Positions 24,310 to 37,289 of a DNA stretch of 64,000 nucleotides are shown piece by piece. The notes beneath the pieces were generated by a model. That model did no database searches. It was not told where the DNA came from and saw only the letters and a list, made by a program, of their open reading frames with translations. Origin of the DNA: Casuarius casuarius. Lineage: Eukaryota; Chordata; Aves; Casuariiformes; Casuariidae. Each line of letters begins with the position of its first letter. The first letter of the stretch is position 1. The stretch is from contig PTFA01000230.1 in assembly GCA_003342895.1 (NCBI GenBank), forward strand, positions 1,068,966-1,132,965, read 5' to 3'. Made by a program: the position numbers and the translations under genes.

Positions 24310-26352
24310 AGACTTGTGTAGAACTTGCTGAGATGATGATTATCCATTGGGTATTTGTAGCTCAGAAGATTCGTGTTCCTGTTCTCTTGGATGGACCAGG
24401 CACCTTTTAAGGCTACTTTTGCTGTTACGTAGGGTGGCTGAAGATGCCCTACCTCCTCATCCAAAACCTAGTGTGGTTGGGAAGCGTAGCCTGAGATACA
24501 GAAAAGAGTGGGAACAGTCTTCCTGGGTTTCTAAAATACCAAGATTGAATCTGCTGCTGGAGATAACTCTTTGCACTGAATAGAGCTGGAATCTGGGCAG
24601 CTAGTTTAAGCTGGATATCTTTTAAATGCTTAAAGTTAGGTGAGACGAATCCCACATTTAACCTCATGTGGGTCTGGGTCTCTCCCTGCATTCCTGGAGG
24701 CAATCCATTTAGTTGAAAAGCAGAGAGCTAAAGAGTGGAGAAAGAATAGTTGGAGGGATGGGGGACCTTCCAGTCAGCAAATGTTTTTGTACTAAGATTC
24801 CATGCAGATTTTTATGCAAGGACCTTCACTTAGACTGTAGCTGGACTGAAGATGCAGAAGAAAATACACAGAAAAAACTGACACAGCACTAGGTTTTTTG
24901 GCTCACTGCCCTGGGGAAGAGACCCAGAACCAGCCCTTTCTTGCACTGTGGCATTTGGATGAGTCAAACAAGGCTAGTTTTCTTGCTTATTTGTTGTAGT
25001 AAATGAGCATTTACTCTGTGGTACCACCTTAAGGTCTGACCAGGTCAGGAACTCAGTGTGCTAATCATAAACATGAAGCAAATGACTTTCTCCATTTCAA
25101 AGAGTCATTAGAAGTTTTGAACAAATTCTTTCTTTGCGTTCCAGCTCTCTAGTGAATGTTTACTGGCAGGAATGTTCAAGAAAGCTGTGTTTAACCAAGA
25201 TGACAAATTCAGAACCATGAGTATTCCCACCAGAAGCCAACTTTTAGGAGTTAATTCATCAGGGAAGAGAAGCATGATATTCCAGGTGACCTGTACGTGT
25301 AGCTTGAATTACAAATACTAACTAGTTGCAGCAAACTGTTCACATGCCCTGCCTGACTATGGCAGGGAATACATTCAAGAAAGCCACAGCCTGCTTGTGG
25401 GCAGACCGAGTATAAGAGGCAAGACCTAATCTACATTTCTCCCTCTTTTATCACATGCTTATTCATTCATCATAGATCAGAAAAGGAGAATGTCCAGGCT
25501 TAAGATGCCCATGGGCACTTGTTACTGATGTTGTAATATAAGAGACAAAGACACTGGGCAATAAATGAAAAAAGTCTTCAAGGCCACAGCTTGCCCCCTA
25601 TTACCCTGTGCAGTGAGGATAGTGAGATTGTTTGGGCATTGGTCAGAACTTAAAGGCCCTGATAATTGCAGCAGACTAACGCTTAGGAAGGGTTTGTGTT
25701 TTCTGAAGTCCAGGGTTAAGAAGGGAAAGACTACGATGAAGTTTCAGGATTGCAAGAGACGCAGAACATTCGGTGTGCTGTCTAGGGGAGTGGGATTCTG
25801 GTGCATGATTAGGATTCCTGTGATGGCAGAACCCAGTCTCTGAGTTTCCACCCCCTACTTGGGAATTTGTGCTGTTGCAAAGAAATGCAGCATCACATGT
25901 AGCTTCTTGAAAAGCGTGGTCTTTTAGGCAGTTCTTGTAGATTGGATAGATTTTCTAGATATATTATTTTTTTCCATTTATTTCCTCTCTCCCTCCTGAG
26001 CTTATTATACCTTCTCTATGATGTCTAGATTGTTGATCCAGTCTTTGGGCTCAGTCTTGATCAAAATTTATAGTTTGGTACTCCTGGCCTGCCATGTCTA
26101 ATGCCATTCCCCCAGTTTTCCGGTAGTCATTTTGTCTTTGTAAGGAATTATATTGTACCATAGCTAGAATAGCCAATTTTCACTTGTACGATAGCAGAAG
26201 AGGACTTTGGTTTAGAAGAGGGAAGAGAATAAAGTTGGATTTAATCCATGTTAGCCTTACCTCATATTGTAGATGTTGCCTTAAAATATATTTTGAGAGA
26301 AAATATAAAGATGTACATGTAAATGTAAAAACAAGATGAAATGCAAAATGAA

Positions 26353-26379
26353 TTTACAACAGATATTTTACAACAGATA
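26353..26379. repeat. 13-bp direct duplication
   Basis: 'tttacaacagata' occurs at 26353-26365 and again at 26367-26379, with one base between. A small local duplication. Confidence 0.85.
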
Positions 26380-26819
26380 CAATTTACATGCCAGGCTAAC
26401 CTGGTATCTGTCTTTGGTTAGCCAGCTGACGAGTTATGGAACTGACTGAAGCAGAGATGATAAAAAACTCTGCTGTAACTCCTGCAGGGTGGAGTTCAGT
26501 GATTTGTAGCACGCTGATTACTTGCGTACAGGAAAGAACATACAAAAGATGTAGAGGCAGATTACTAGAGTAACCCAAAAGAGTGGAGTATCTGTCTTAC
26601 AAGAACAGAGGCACTGGATGAATTCAGTTGAACAAAGTGAACAAGATCTCATGTATTTGTCTATTCATCTGATGTATAAACACTTGCTAAAGAAAAGACC
26701 TTTTTTTGGTGGAATGCATCTTTGAAGTAGTCTGTGGACCATTAGGGGTCCGTGTACCACAGCGTATTTCATAGCTGACTCAGAATAGCATTGGACTGCA
26801 CAAGCTCTGGAGCCTGTGT

Positions 26820-26855
26820 TGTGTTTCATAGAAGCTTAGAAAGCTACGAAACACA
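26820..26855. repeat. 12-bp near-perfect inverted repeat
   Basis: 'tgtgtttcatag' (26820-26831) pairs with 'ctacgaaacaca' (26844-26855) at 11 of 12 positions around a 12-base spacer. The neighbouring 'ggaccattaggggtcc' (about 26736-26751) is a second small palindrome. Together they may be the remains of a non-autonomous DNA transposon, but this is not identified. Confidence 0.55.
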
Positions 26856-29800
26856 GAGGGATTCAAGTTGAACACAAACCAGTTTTTGTAGTTCTTCAGA
26901 TCTTTCAGGCAAGTTCCAAACACTCTTCTCCTAGATGAATCTAGAAATAATCTGTTGATTTTTCATAATGATTTTAAGTTTTTACAAGGCCTTTAAAATC
27001 TCTACTGCCTAAAACCAGAAGACATTTTTTCTAGTAGGGCAGCCAATGAAAATATGAATGAATGGTGAAGTATTGCACAAGGAAACAGTTCATATTTTTA
27101 GGCTGAAGAGAAGTTGTTCCTTCAGATGGTCTTGTGATGTGAACTGTGAAACACTGACACAACATGCCTCTGGAGCACATAATAGGTGGTTAAGCTAATA
27201 CATTTCAGGCAGTGAATTTGGGGATTTAGATGTGTCTCCTTCATTTGCAATTACACAATATTTACTTCTAAATCCCTTGCATGGTACTCGGATACAAACT
27301 TAGGATCTTTGTACATTGATAAATGAGGAAATCCATGTGTGCATGCACATACGTGCATGCGTTTGCCTTTATTTTTTGGGAAACACCAAACTAGAACACA
27401 AGGAGATTTTCCAAGTAATGATAGAGAAATGGGCCAGCTTCTCCAGAAATCTTTGTAAAGTATGCCATGAAACAGGCGTCAAGTACATAGGCAAAGCAAC
27501 AGATGCTTTCTAATCAAACTGTGAACTTGGGGGTATTGCTTATTTTTTTTAAGGACTGAGTAATCAAGCTTGAATTGATTGTGCAAGGGCTTGTTCCCAT
27601 TCAGACTCCCACTCTGTCCTATTCTAAGTGTGCAATGGTCTTCTCTTAGGTTTGAATTAATGAGAACTGCTTATTAGCATACACAAAAGTGTAGTTTCTA
27701 GGGCTTAAATGGTAAGATTGATAGGAAGGAACACTAATTAGTTGTTATTTGAGTTAGTTTCCTATCTTCCCTGTGTTCCTGCCCAAGCAGTAATTTCACA
27801 CATCGAACTAGCAGTGCAACTACTAGCACCAGCTGTATTGGGTGGTTATACTTTCTGGCACAATGCCAGAGAAAGGTCTTCTCTTTTTCTGACAATACTG
27901 CAGAAAGTTAGATGTCGTCATACAGTGCCCAGTAACACGACCATGAAGAGCTAAACTATTGACACATGCAACATGACACAAACAATGAAGGAATTTTGCC
28001 TTTAAAGATAATATTTCCCTGCCCATGGAAGAAGCACAGGGATCTGCATCTGCTCTCTGGAAAAACCTTGGAGATTGTGTACGTGCTTGTGACTCATCCT
28101 GCTCAATATTAGACACTGTGTTTGTTTAAATTGCACAAGATACTGATCCCACCGTGTACTGACTGTTTCCTCATGTTATCCGTCTGGATCTGTTGTCATG
28201 CCTCTTCATGCACGCATGTTGAACAGTGAGGCTGAGGGGCGCCATAATTACTAATTCCATCCTCTGGCTTGGCAGGTCACTCCTGAAAGAAAAAGGTGCT
28301 GACTTCAGTCTATACGTTGTCATCGTGTTTAATGCTGCAAATAAGCAGTAAGCAGTTTGCTCTAATAATTTGATTTGAAAGAATTGCTCTTCATTTCCTT
28401 GCAGATCAGCCATCTGAATATTCTGCCTATTTGCCTGTGAGAAAAATTTTAAAAACAGCAATAATCATCAGTCTTGATGTTTTACTGAATTCTTACTACC
28501 AGGAACTTTAGGGGCTAGGAGATTTAGCTGAGTTCTGAATAGAGAGCTGTTGTCAAACTGTGAGGATGGCAAATGTCTGAAGTTTCAGGCCTAGCCAAAC
28601 TAAACCTCCGGTCCTAAATGCCATTGAAGTTTTGGTGCTCCGAATCCATTGCCAAGCTATGTGGCCCCCGTCTGAGTGAGCAGGCCAAACAGTATTGCTC
28701 GGTGCAGAGAGGAACAGCACGTATGCGAGCCCACTGGAACTTGCATGCTTATGTTCAGCGCTGACAAACTCCAGCTCACTTTGGCTCCAGTCACTAAGGA
28801 CCTACTTCAATACTCGAGGAGGCCAGTGGGTGTTTTTCTTTTCCTTTAGTTTGGTACAGAACCAGGCCTTGTGGAAAGCATTTTCTCTCTCTGAGTTTAT
28901 GCTAAAAGTGTTACAACAGTCCACATGGAATAATGAAACACTATTACCTGAGAAACTACCCGTGAAGCAGAGTCTTTGTAGTATTGAAACCCAATGGTAT
29001 TATCATGGAGAATCCAGAAAGTATCACTAGGCTTCTTTTCCTTAAGCATTTGGTATCCACTACAAATTACTAATTGTTTTAACTGTTGAGGGCACTGCAT
29101 TTTTTTCCTGTTTGTGAGAATAGGTTTAACATATCCTTAACAGACATCGTGTTGTCTGTGTTAGCGTTACTAAGCATAACACGCAACTAAGCCTTGTATG
29201 CTGTAATCCTGTGAGCTTTGACTTATCCAAATTGTACTCAGATTTTTCTGGGTCATTTGTAAGAGCGTTATCGTTTTATTGTGTACTTCGTCAGATGAGT
29301 ATACAAAGTAGGAGGTTAATCCCCAGTGTATCAAAGAACAGGCATACTTCAGAGTCTACAGCAAATGTTTAGGATTTAAGGCCAGCTAGGATGAAAAGCA
29401 AAGTCCACTATGAGCCATGTAACTTTTGCCAAACTGATTTTATCAAAATCTTCTAGTTCTGAATTGAATGATTCCAGATAGCAAATACAGCAATTTTTTT
29501 GCATACAAAATGTCCCCTTTAGATAACTAAATCCAAGAGTGAAAAAGTTTTCACACTCCAAAAGGTTGTTTGATGTCTGGTCATTAGTGTAGTTCAAAGC
29601 TGAAACTGCTCCATAGATATTTAGCATTTGGAGCGGTGCATGGAATTAGTTGGTGGATGAGAACACAATGTATGTCCAAAAAATAAACCTCTTTGTTAAA
29701 CAGGGGATAAGTGAATTGCTGGGAATTTCTTTCTCAAATCTCAAGTGTTCTTTTTGTTATTAAAATTACATAAATGTCTTCAGCCCCTTTAGTTGTTAAT

Positions 29801-31587
29801 ATTAAGATGTTCATTTCAGTGAAACTTCTGACTCAAATGTCAGTTATCTGTGCTTTGATGAGTAATTTTTGGTTGACTAAATGGAATATGTAGGCAGCTA
29901 TAAATTGTTTTAAAGTTACTAGCTTGATAGGGCAAGCTGATTCATATTTTCCTTGCTAGGGTCATCCTTCATTTTGTTTGCTGTTATATTATATAACTGC
30001 AATACTGTTAATGCATTTATGTAACTCAAATTGCATTTTGCAATGGAACAGGTATTTGTGCGATGTGTAAGTGTAATAATATCCAGCTTCTTCTCACATT
30101 AGTTATTTCAACAGTAAAGCAGAATCCCTTTTTATAGCTTCACCTTGGTGAACCTGGGTTGGATTGTGAGGTTGATGATGGAGATGATGGCAACAACATT
30201 CAGATTTATTATTGATTGAGCAGAAATAATCCAACAAAAAAAAGTTATTAGCTTGCTTGGACCCTCATGTTAGAGGCCGTCAGATGTTAAAAGGGCCATT
30301 TTCAAGAGATGCCCTGAAGCAGAAGGTCTTGGAGAAGCTAGTTCAGCCTCTGCAGATGCATAGGCTGGATCCTGGTTTGGGGGACCTCTACTGCAGGCTG
30401 TAGGGCTGTTCTTGGTTCTGTGCCACAGTGTGGGACAGTGCAGTGGTAAATATGCACCCAGCCCTTCTCAGCCCTTCCATAGGGATGCAGGCTCAGCTAG
30501 CATGCAGAGTGCTCAGTAGTTAGGGTGGTGTGCACTGCCCAAAGAGCACCTCTGTCTCCTGCTGTGGAAGGTGAAACAGTTGGACCCAATGTTGTGTGGG
30601 GTGGAGCAAGGGTATAGGCTGCACTGGACTAGGCAACCTTTAATCAGCTGTTGAGCTGGTTTTCTACATACAGAAGCAATACATCTTACCTGAAAACACT
30701 GCTGAAGAGCAGCTTCCTCCAGGTAGAGGAGATGTGTGGACATCATATGAGTGTGCGTTATGAGGAGCAACGTGTGATAAACATGCTCCAGGTGTCACCG
30801 GCATGTGGGGTTGACTACAAATGCTTTATCCTGATACAGCTACTCCCTTTAAGTGAGATGTATTCAGGTTATCTTCAAAAGGAGTATTAGGGATTTAGCT
30901 TGCAGGTGAGGGCAAAGTAACCTGTGTAGGACATATTAGCATTTTAAAATAAGAGGAAGCTGGTCACAATGAAGAAAGCACTGCAGACCTGTAGGGGTGG
31001 GCTTTTTGCTTTCTGTAAATTCATTCTTGCAATATTGAATTATGTCAGTTCTCTCCCATGACTTACCCTCTTCCTGTTTGTGGACTGTGTAGGACATCGT
31101 TTGGGGGCAAAGGGAAAACTTTTAGAAAGCCGTAGCATCTGAACAGTGCATGGTGCAATTTTTGCCATAGAAATTGCCAAGAAGGTCTCCTGGCTCTGGG
31201 ACTTGTATCAAAACCTCATTTCTTCTGGAAACATCTTCAGCTTCTGAAGGCACCCTCTTCTGCCAGCAATCTGCACCTCAGACTGTCAAACTTTCATTTG
31301 ACGCTTGTATAATCTCTGAATTCAATTGCTGCGATTGGCAATACCTTGGAAGGTAGCTGTTGAATTGGAAAAAGCTACTCGCAGTCCAAAATAAGAAGTT
31401 ATTTAGTAGTCTCATGGGATTTGCAGTGTGTGGTGGCTGATAACTCAAATATCTTCCACTCCGTAAACACATTTATACTGAGGTTAACAGGGAAATTTAT
31501 CCATGCGAGGAAAGTACGCGTTAGAATATTTCTCAGAATAGAACTTTAAGTCTTCAGTCTCTGTTAGTAATTTACTGTGTTGCTCCC

Positions 31588-31706
31588 TTCATCACTGCAG
31601 CTTTTAAACAGGTTAGACAAACATCTGCCAGGAGTGATTTAGACATTGCTGATCCAGCTTAGATGACCTTTTGGGTTTATTCCATCTCTGATTCTCTGAT
31701 ACTGTG
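31588..31706 (+). mobile_element. CR1 LINE 3' end fragment
   Basis: 'cagcttttaaacaggttaga' and 'caaacatctgccaggagtga', then 'tttagacattgctgatcc', 'cttagatgaccttttgg' and 'attccatctctgattctctg' follow the CR1 tail: 'ttaagaggttagacaaacatctgtcaggaatg', 'tttagrtatagttgatcctgcc', 'agatgaccttttgaggtccc', 'attctctgattct'. The order is complete, and it ends in the degenerate terminal repeat of CR1. Confidence 0.8.
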
Positions 31707-33382
31707 GTTTTCCAGGCTTGCTGTTATGAGCTTCTAAAAATGTTTGAAGATTAATGGTTAGCAATGAAATTGCTACTTCCATAGAGCATTAAAGCAGCTG
31801 TGATACAATAGGATTGAAAATTGCCAACTTAGTGTACTTTGAATTGAGAGAAAGTAAATTGCTTCTTGTAAACTTTGCTGCTGTGTAATTGTCTTTCAAT
31901 TTTTTTAAGAATGCCCCCTGAGAAAATAAACATTTTTTTTTCAGGGAGTTAAACAAAGACTTCTAGATAAATTACACAATACTTTTATGTAAGACAACAA
32001 ATAATTTGTTATTTATGAGTTTTATGTAAATAATAGAAGTCTCGTGGAAACTGTCATTCCATGCAATAGGAGTCAGAGAAATAAAATGCAAAAATGCTTG
32101 ATCATATTGAACTATCAGGGTGAACTGAATCAGGCAGCAATTAATTGAAAGGCAATATGACTACAGGGCAGAACAGAAGACAGAATTCCGGTTGTAGGTG
32201 GGTGCCCAAGTGTTTTTTTTTCCCTCCTAGAGACTTGCTCTGTGTTCCTATTATTGCTATGTTACGTGACTTCTCTGTTCTTATCTGTGGTCCCTCCCCC
32301 ACCACCGCCTTCGGCCCCCAGTTGTTTAATCAGAGGTTTTCAGGTAAGGGCACATTACCACATCCATGAAAAATGTTTTGCTGCCATGTGATTTGGTAGT
32401 CAGTCATTACCTTACTATCAGATAAAGCCTATCTGATTCGAGCATTTTATTCACTGTTGAATAAACATTTCTGATAATTTTATTTTTTTAATGGGAATAA
32501 CTGAAAGAGTAAAGCTCAGATATTGCCCTTTGGAGATATGCCAGTTTAAAAGGCGCCATTTTATTTCCTTCCAGCTCTCTACAGCAGGATGTAAGTCGAA
32601 TTTTCCCAAATTTTTTGTGAAATCTTAGTGCCGTTCCTAGCTGTGACAGATCCACTTTGCCCTTCCTAGCTGGTCACTCCAGGCTTAGCAAACTTGACAA
32701 ATAGGTGTTACTGTGAATTCAGATTGCCTTTGAAGTGGGACCCTAGTCAAATTAGGGAAAAGAAACAGAATGGGAAATATACATCAGTGCCTTGTGCTTA
32801 AAAAAAGGAACTGTATTCCTCCCCAGATGAACCAATTGCTGTATAGCTCTGGGCTGGTTTCCAGGTCTCTTCCTTGCAGTGAACAGCACCTCACTCCTCA
32901 GTGAATGCTGCTGATGCCAACGAAAGATAGCATTAAAACATAGCCCAACTACACAGGCCGCAAAGCCAAGAAAAACAGAGCCAGTGGCTCTAATGCTGCN
33001 AGATGCATCATCTAGGCAGGTGAACTTGTAGGCAGATGCAGATCCAATTGCAGAATTAGGGCCAGGGGTTGCTCCACCTGAGATGCAACAATATTAGCTG
33101 TTCAGACTGGAGCCTGACAAGTGAGAGTTCTTCTTTCTGAGACATGTTTAAAAAGCTTTTTCCTCCTGTTTTGTTGGAAAAGGTGGCAAAAGATTTTTAG
33201 AGGAAAGAAGGACAGAATAACTTTCCTCATTTCTTATATTTTCTAAAACTTTCCCAACACATTTTCAAGCAGGGAAGGCAAAAGGAGATCTTTTCTATGA
33301 TAAAGAATTCTCAGATCTCTAGTTTCACTGCAGTTACCTTAGTTTGTTAAGTAAGTAAAGCTTTTAAGGGAAAAAAATCCAC

Positions 33383-33404
33383 TTTTTTTTTTTTTTTTTT
33401 TTTT
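33383..33404. repeat. Poly-T tract (22 T)
   Basis: 22 uninterrupted T, the longest T run in the window. Confidence 0.9.
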
Positions 33405-33439
33405 AAGTTTTGACAGAAAACTTTCTATGAACTCTGGCT

Positions 33440-33800
33440 GGAGTGACAAATATAATCGCATAACCAATGTTTCCTTTTTCTTTATTGGTTGCCATTTTAT
33501 CTGTGAGTCAGCTAGAATGTTTATTCTTTCAGCAGCATTGAATTAATAGAGGTGGCTGGCTTTCTCACATTCATGGTAGACCTCCTCCTTCAATCTGATT
33601 TCCCTGGGACAGTGAGCTAGTAGAAAAATATAAAGGAAACAAGATTTCAAATAAATGAGTGATTCCAGCACTGAAAAGTTCCATCAATAGTTTTAAAAGC
33701 TACAATTTTAATTGCACATAGAGCACATTCTCAATTATTTACTGCAACCGGTACATTTAAGGTTGCCTAATTGTTTTCATTCAATTCCCTTTTGTTAGTT
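33440..33800. promoter_or_regulatory. Possible conserved non-coding element (weak)
   Basis: Repeat-free, AT-rich sequence with many TAAT/ATTA and CAAT-type cores: 'caaccaatgtttcc', 'tttattggttgcc', 'ttgaattaatag', 'ttttaattgcac', 'cctaattgttttc', 'attcaattccc'. 'aaccaat' and 'attggttg' also form inverted CCAAT-like sites about 25 bases apart. This texture is common in developmental enhancers of gene deserts. The call is purely compositional and could easily be wrong; alignment to other vertebrates would decide it. Confidence 0.25.
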
Positions 33801-34644
33801 GGTCACAACTGTCTATAAACCTTGTCCCTGTTTGAAATTTTCCTGTCTTGGTTTCTGTACAAATTCTATCTAATACCTAGAGTCTGATGTCTCCCTTTTC
33901 TGTTCTAGCAGTCAAGCTGCAGTGCTTTTTTCTGGTAGTGTAATGTTCACGTGATGCAATGAAGTGATAATTTCTTTAGCACAGTTAGAAGTTATGTGGG
34001 AACATGTATAATAAATCCATTACACAGGATTGGAGACAGGAGTGCAATGTTGACAAAGGGCAGGGCTTCACGACACTGTTTGTGTTAGCTCATTCTGCTT
34101 CTGGTAAAATTCAATTTGCCATTTCCATAAACTGGGTCTGAGTCCAGGGCAGTGATTGCAATCGAGCTGGCTGGCATTAATGCCGAAGAGTATTGCCTTT
34201 ATAAAGATAGGCTAGGCTGGGCTGATTATTACAAGGGTTGGTTAAATTCAGGTTGGATAAACAAAGAGTCCTAAGGCAGGACAGAGGAGTGCTTGTGCTC
34301 TTTTCTTTCTTTTTCTTCTTTACATTTTCACCAAACTCTTACAGCATTGTTAAAAAAGTTGAACATTCCTGTTATGAATAAATACGTGACCTGTGAATGA
34401 AACTACTGAGAGAAGAAGCACCAGTTAAAGGGCATTGCTTCAAAAGACTAGCAGTGGCTTTGCAGTTTTTCAAGCAAAGGTTCTTCAGGATGTTTATCAC
34501 TCCAAAAAAAATTGAATACTATGAAGTGTGAGGTCCCTTCTCTTGAATATGTTAAAGATTCACACTACAATGTGTTGAACTAGCTTTCATTCTCAGTGTA
34601 CCTCTATGCCTTGGTTCTTGTCCACCAAAGGAGACAGTGTTCTT

Positions 34645-34680
34645 TGCAAGCTTCTATAAAGTGCTTTGAGATCTAGCCCT
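34645..34680 (+). mobile_element. Possible ancient SINE/LINE tail scrap
   Basis: 'cttctataaagtgctttgag' followed by 'atct' matches a motif common to several ancient amniote repeat tails ('tgtaaagtgctttgagatct'). Only this motif is clear; the family is undetermined. Confidence 0.3.
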
Positions 34681-35595
34681 GTGAGCTCACTAAACACATC
34701 AAAGCTCTGATGTTAGTGAAGTTACCACTCCAAAACCTACACTCACTCCAGTGAGATTTTTAAGATTGTGTGTAAAGGCTTTGGGAAAACAAAAGACTCC
34801 TGAAAATGGCCAGTTCTTATTTTCTGGGAGGTTGCCTGGGAAATCTTCTCCTTAATTGCTGCTCTGTGATGAGACGACCACCAATATGTTTGTCTAACTC
34901 AGGCAGGTAGGGAGGATGGTGATCTTTCTTTTAAAAATGGTTCTCTAAAAGGTGATAGATGACCTACTGAAGGACAAATCAGATAGGAATCTGAAATCAC
35001 GTGACACTGTTTCCTTGGAGTGATGAAGTCTTCTTTTGTTAACATTTGGATGGTTGTGTAGTTCATCAAGTTGGATCAAATAGGTGTATCTGGTCACTGG
35101 AGGTAAAAAGGCATCTGCTCTGTGGTAACCAACAGGTAACAAAGCCTCTAATCAGGCGAGAGAATGCTGGTGGACGGGTGCTTTCCTGTGTCCTCTGATA
35201 TCTGAAAACTCCAGGGCTTTTAAGGGAAGTTTACACAAAAGTTGCTTAAACAGATTTTTTTTCCCCCACCAGCTCCTTCCAGGTGTCCTTTGAAAGTATA
35301 CCTGTGAAGCTGGTAAAGAATAATAGAGAGCACTGTCTCTCTGTCAGAACAAGTTTTTTCTTTTTTTCCAGAAATTCCCTGCTTTGCCTTTTCAATTTAG
35401 CCTGCTCAATGCCAGCAGTATGTGTGCACGCAGTTGTGTGTCTCAAAGATAATTATCTGAAAACCATCTCTTTAAATAAACAGCCTCCCTCCTACAAAAG
35501 GCAGGTATTCCTGGGGTCAAAAAAGTCAGCTCTTTGTTAGATTTTTTTTTTTTTGTTTTACCCTGTAGTTGGAAACTTCCAGCATGAGGATTGCC

Positions 35596-35700
35596 TATAT
35601 GTATGTATATTGTTTACACACACACACACACATGCACACACGCACATAAATATGTATGAACGTGTGTGTGCATGTGTGTATAATATATATATGTATATTA
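35596..35700. repeat. Inverted CA/TG microsatellite
   Basis: A CA-rich arm (about 35616-35646, containing 'acacacatgcacacacgc') is followed by a short spacer and a TG-rich arm (35661-35679, 'cgtgtgtgtgcatgtgtgt'). The arms are reverse complements at 18 of 19 positions, and TA-rich blocks flank both ends, so the whole segment is nearly palindromic. It may form a cruciform or Z-DNA. Confidence 0.8.
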
Positions 35701-36731
35701 GCTAAGCTGTAGGCAGCCCTTGGTAGACAAAAAGCAAAACCAAAATAACTCCCCAGACAGTCCTACATGAATGCAAAAGTCTGTTACTTAGAAAGTGGAT
35801 GGAGTAAAGGAGCTTATTGTTTGCTCTTGGAATTGCTTGTTCAGTTTTGCCAGAGTGAAGGGTTGCAGGAGTAGCTTTGGAAGGGAAAGTAACTGCTTGA
35901 ACAGTTCCTGAAATCACGCAAAATACGGGTGAATGCTTGGGATCAACCTGTTAGCAGGGGCATGGCTTCTGGCAGAGAACTGTTGCCTTCTGGAACACAC
36001 TCTTCTTCATCCCTGTTCAGGTGCTCACATCTGTGTGTATTGGGCCATTGCTAAACGCTTTTGTGTGCCAGTGTCATTGGCAGCGTGTCAGAGCACTCAG
36101 CTTGCATAGTTGCACCAGCGAGAGTTAGTGCATTTATCTCTGGCTGAGCACAGAGACCTGGGCATTCATTCATCTGAGTGCCACGGCGAACATTAGCGAG
36201 TATTTATTACCATACTAGTCACTTGAGAGAGCCAGAGCATTCTGTTGGGGGGCTGAACATGTGAACAAACCTTTCTGTGGTATGTGCACTCCGCTTAATG
36301 CATCAGGAGGTTGTTTAGAAATCTTGAAGGGAGTGGAGGGTGGATTGCTGAAGTCTGTATAACGTCTGTAGTTTATATAATGTTACTTAGACAGCCAGGT
36401 CAGATAGAAAGATAGGAAAGCAAGTGTGGTGAATCACTGAACAACTCCTTGCTATTCTGAGAGGAACATGAAATGGTCTTGTAAACATCTATATAAGTGT
36501 TTTTTTAATATTAAGGGCTACATTGAGCAATTTTACCTGATCAGTCTCATCAAACCTGGTAGAGTTGGACAGCGCTGGCTGAGAGCAGAGTTTAGCTCTC
36601 TGTTGCTGTTATTCAAGTGTATCAGCTGATAAGGAAGAATTAGAAGTTATCAGAGGGGTTTAGAATAAGGCGATCAGGCAAGCAGCTACGTGCACCCCTT
36701 CCCGTCAGCACAGGACTCCCTTGAAAACGTG

Positions 36732-36754
36732 TTTGATTTGATTTGATTTGATTT
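36732..36754. repeat. (TTTGA)n microsatellite
   Basis: Four full copies of TTTGA followed by a partial one. Confidence 0.9.
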
Positions 36755-37289
36755 TGCAAGTCAAAAACAAAAACTGAGGGGATGGGAGTGAAGGAGGCGA
36801 GCAGAGAAGTGGTTCCAGAAGCTGTGCTGAGTGCAGAGGGATGTAGTGTCAGCATTCCCAATTCAACAGCTTGAGATAAAAGGCCAAGAGATTTTCATTT
36901 TTGTGTTTGTGCATGTGTCCCCTTTCCTCTTAGGAAGAGGTGGGGGGTTTAGTCCTTGGCTTCCTTATTGCCAGAGGTTTTGGAACCACTGCAGATAGGA
37001 GATTTGTCCTGGCAATTTAACTCCAGTTGCTGGTAAGTCAGGAGCCAACAGAGAAGAAGAAAAGAAAATTCAAAAGAAAAATGGAACTGCAAAGAAGGAT
37101 CCTCCCACTCTTATAGAAACTTCATTAGTTATTGAGGGGAAGATGGGAAACTTCTTTCTGCCCCACCAAAGGAAGTGTGCTCTGCTCCCACATACACAAA
37201 TACTGTAATACTGCGTTTGGGCCCAGCAGGGTCTCACGTGGCTCCAAAGAAATGAGGGGGAAACATCTCAGCAACTCTTGTCCTTGCAG

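Larger units (their letters stand above)
24040..31587. other. Non-coding, no gene recognised
   Basis: Unique AT-rich DNA with scattered microstructure: a short tandem duplication (26353-26379), a near-perfect 12-bp inverted repeat (26820-26855) and a small palindrome 'tgtgcatgcaca' at about 27338-27349. The segment from about 29700 to 30120 is AT-rich, free of simple repeats and dotted with TAAT/ATTA motifs, a texture often seen in conserved non-coding DNA. Open frames up to 111 codons (28695-29030) show no domain. Confidence 0.5.
31707..37289. other. Non-coding, no gene recognised
   Basis: AT-rich unique DNA. Segments at about 31830-32100 and 33440-33800 are rich in homeodomain-type cores and free of known repeats. 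It also holds an ambiguous base at 33000, a 22-T tract, an inverted CA/TG microsatellite and a (TTTGA)n run, listed separately. No open frame exceeds about 85 codons. Confidence 0.5.
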
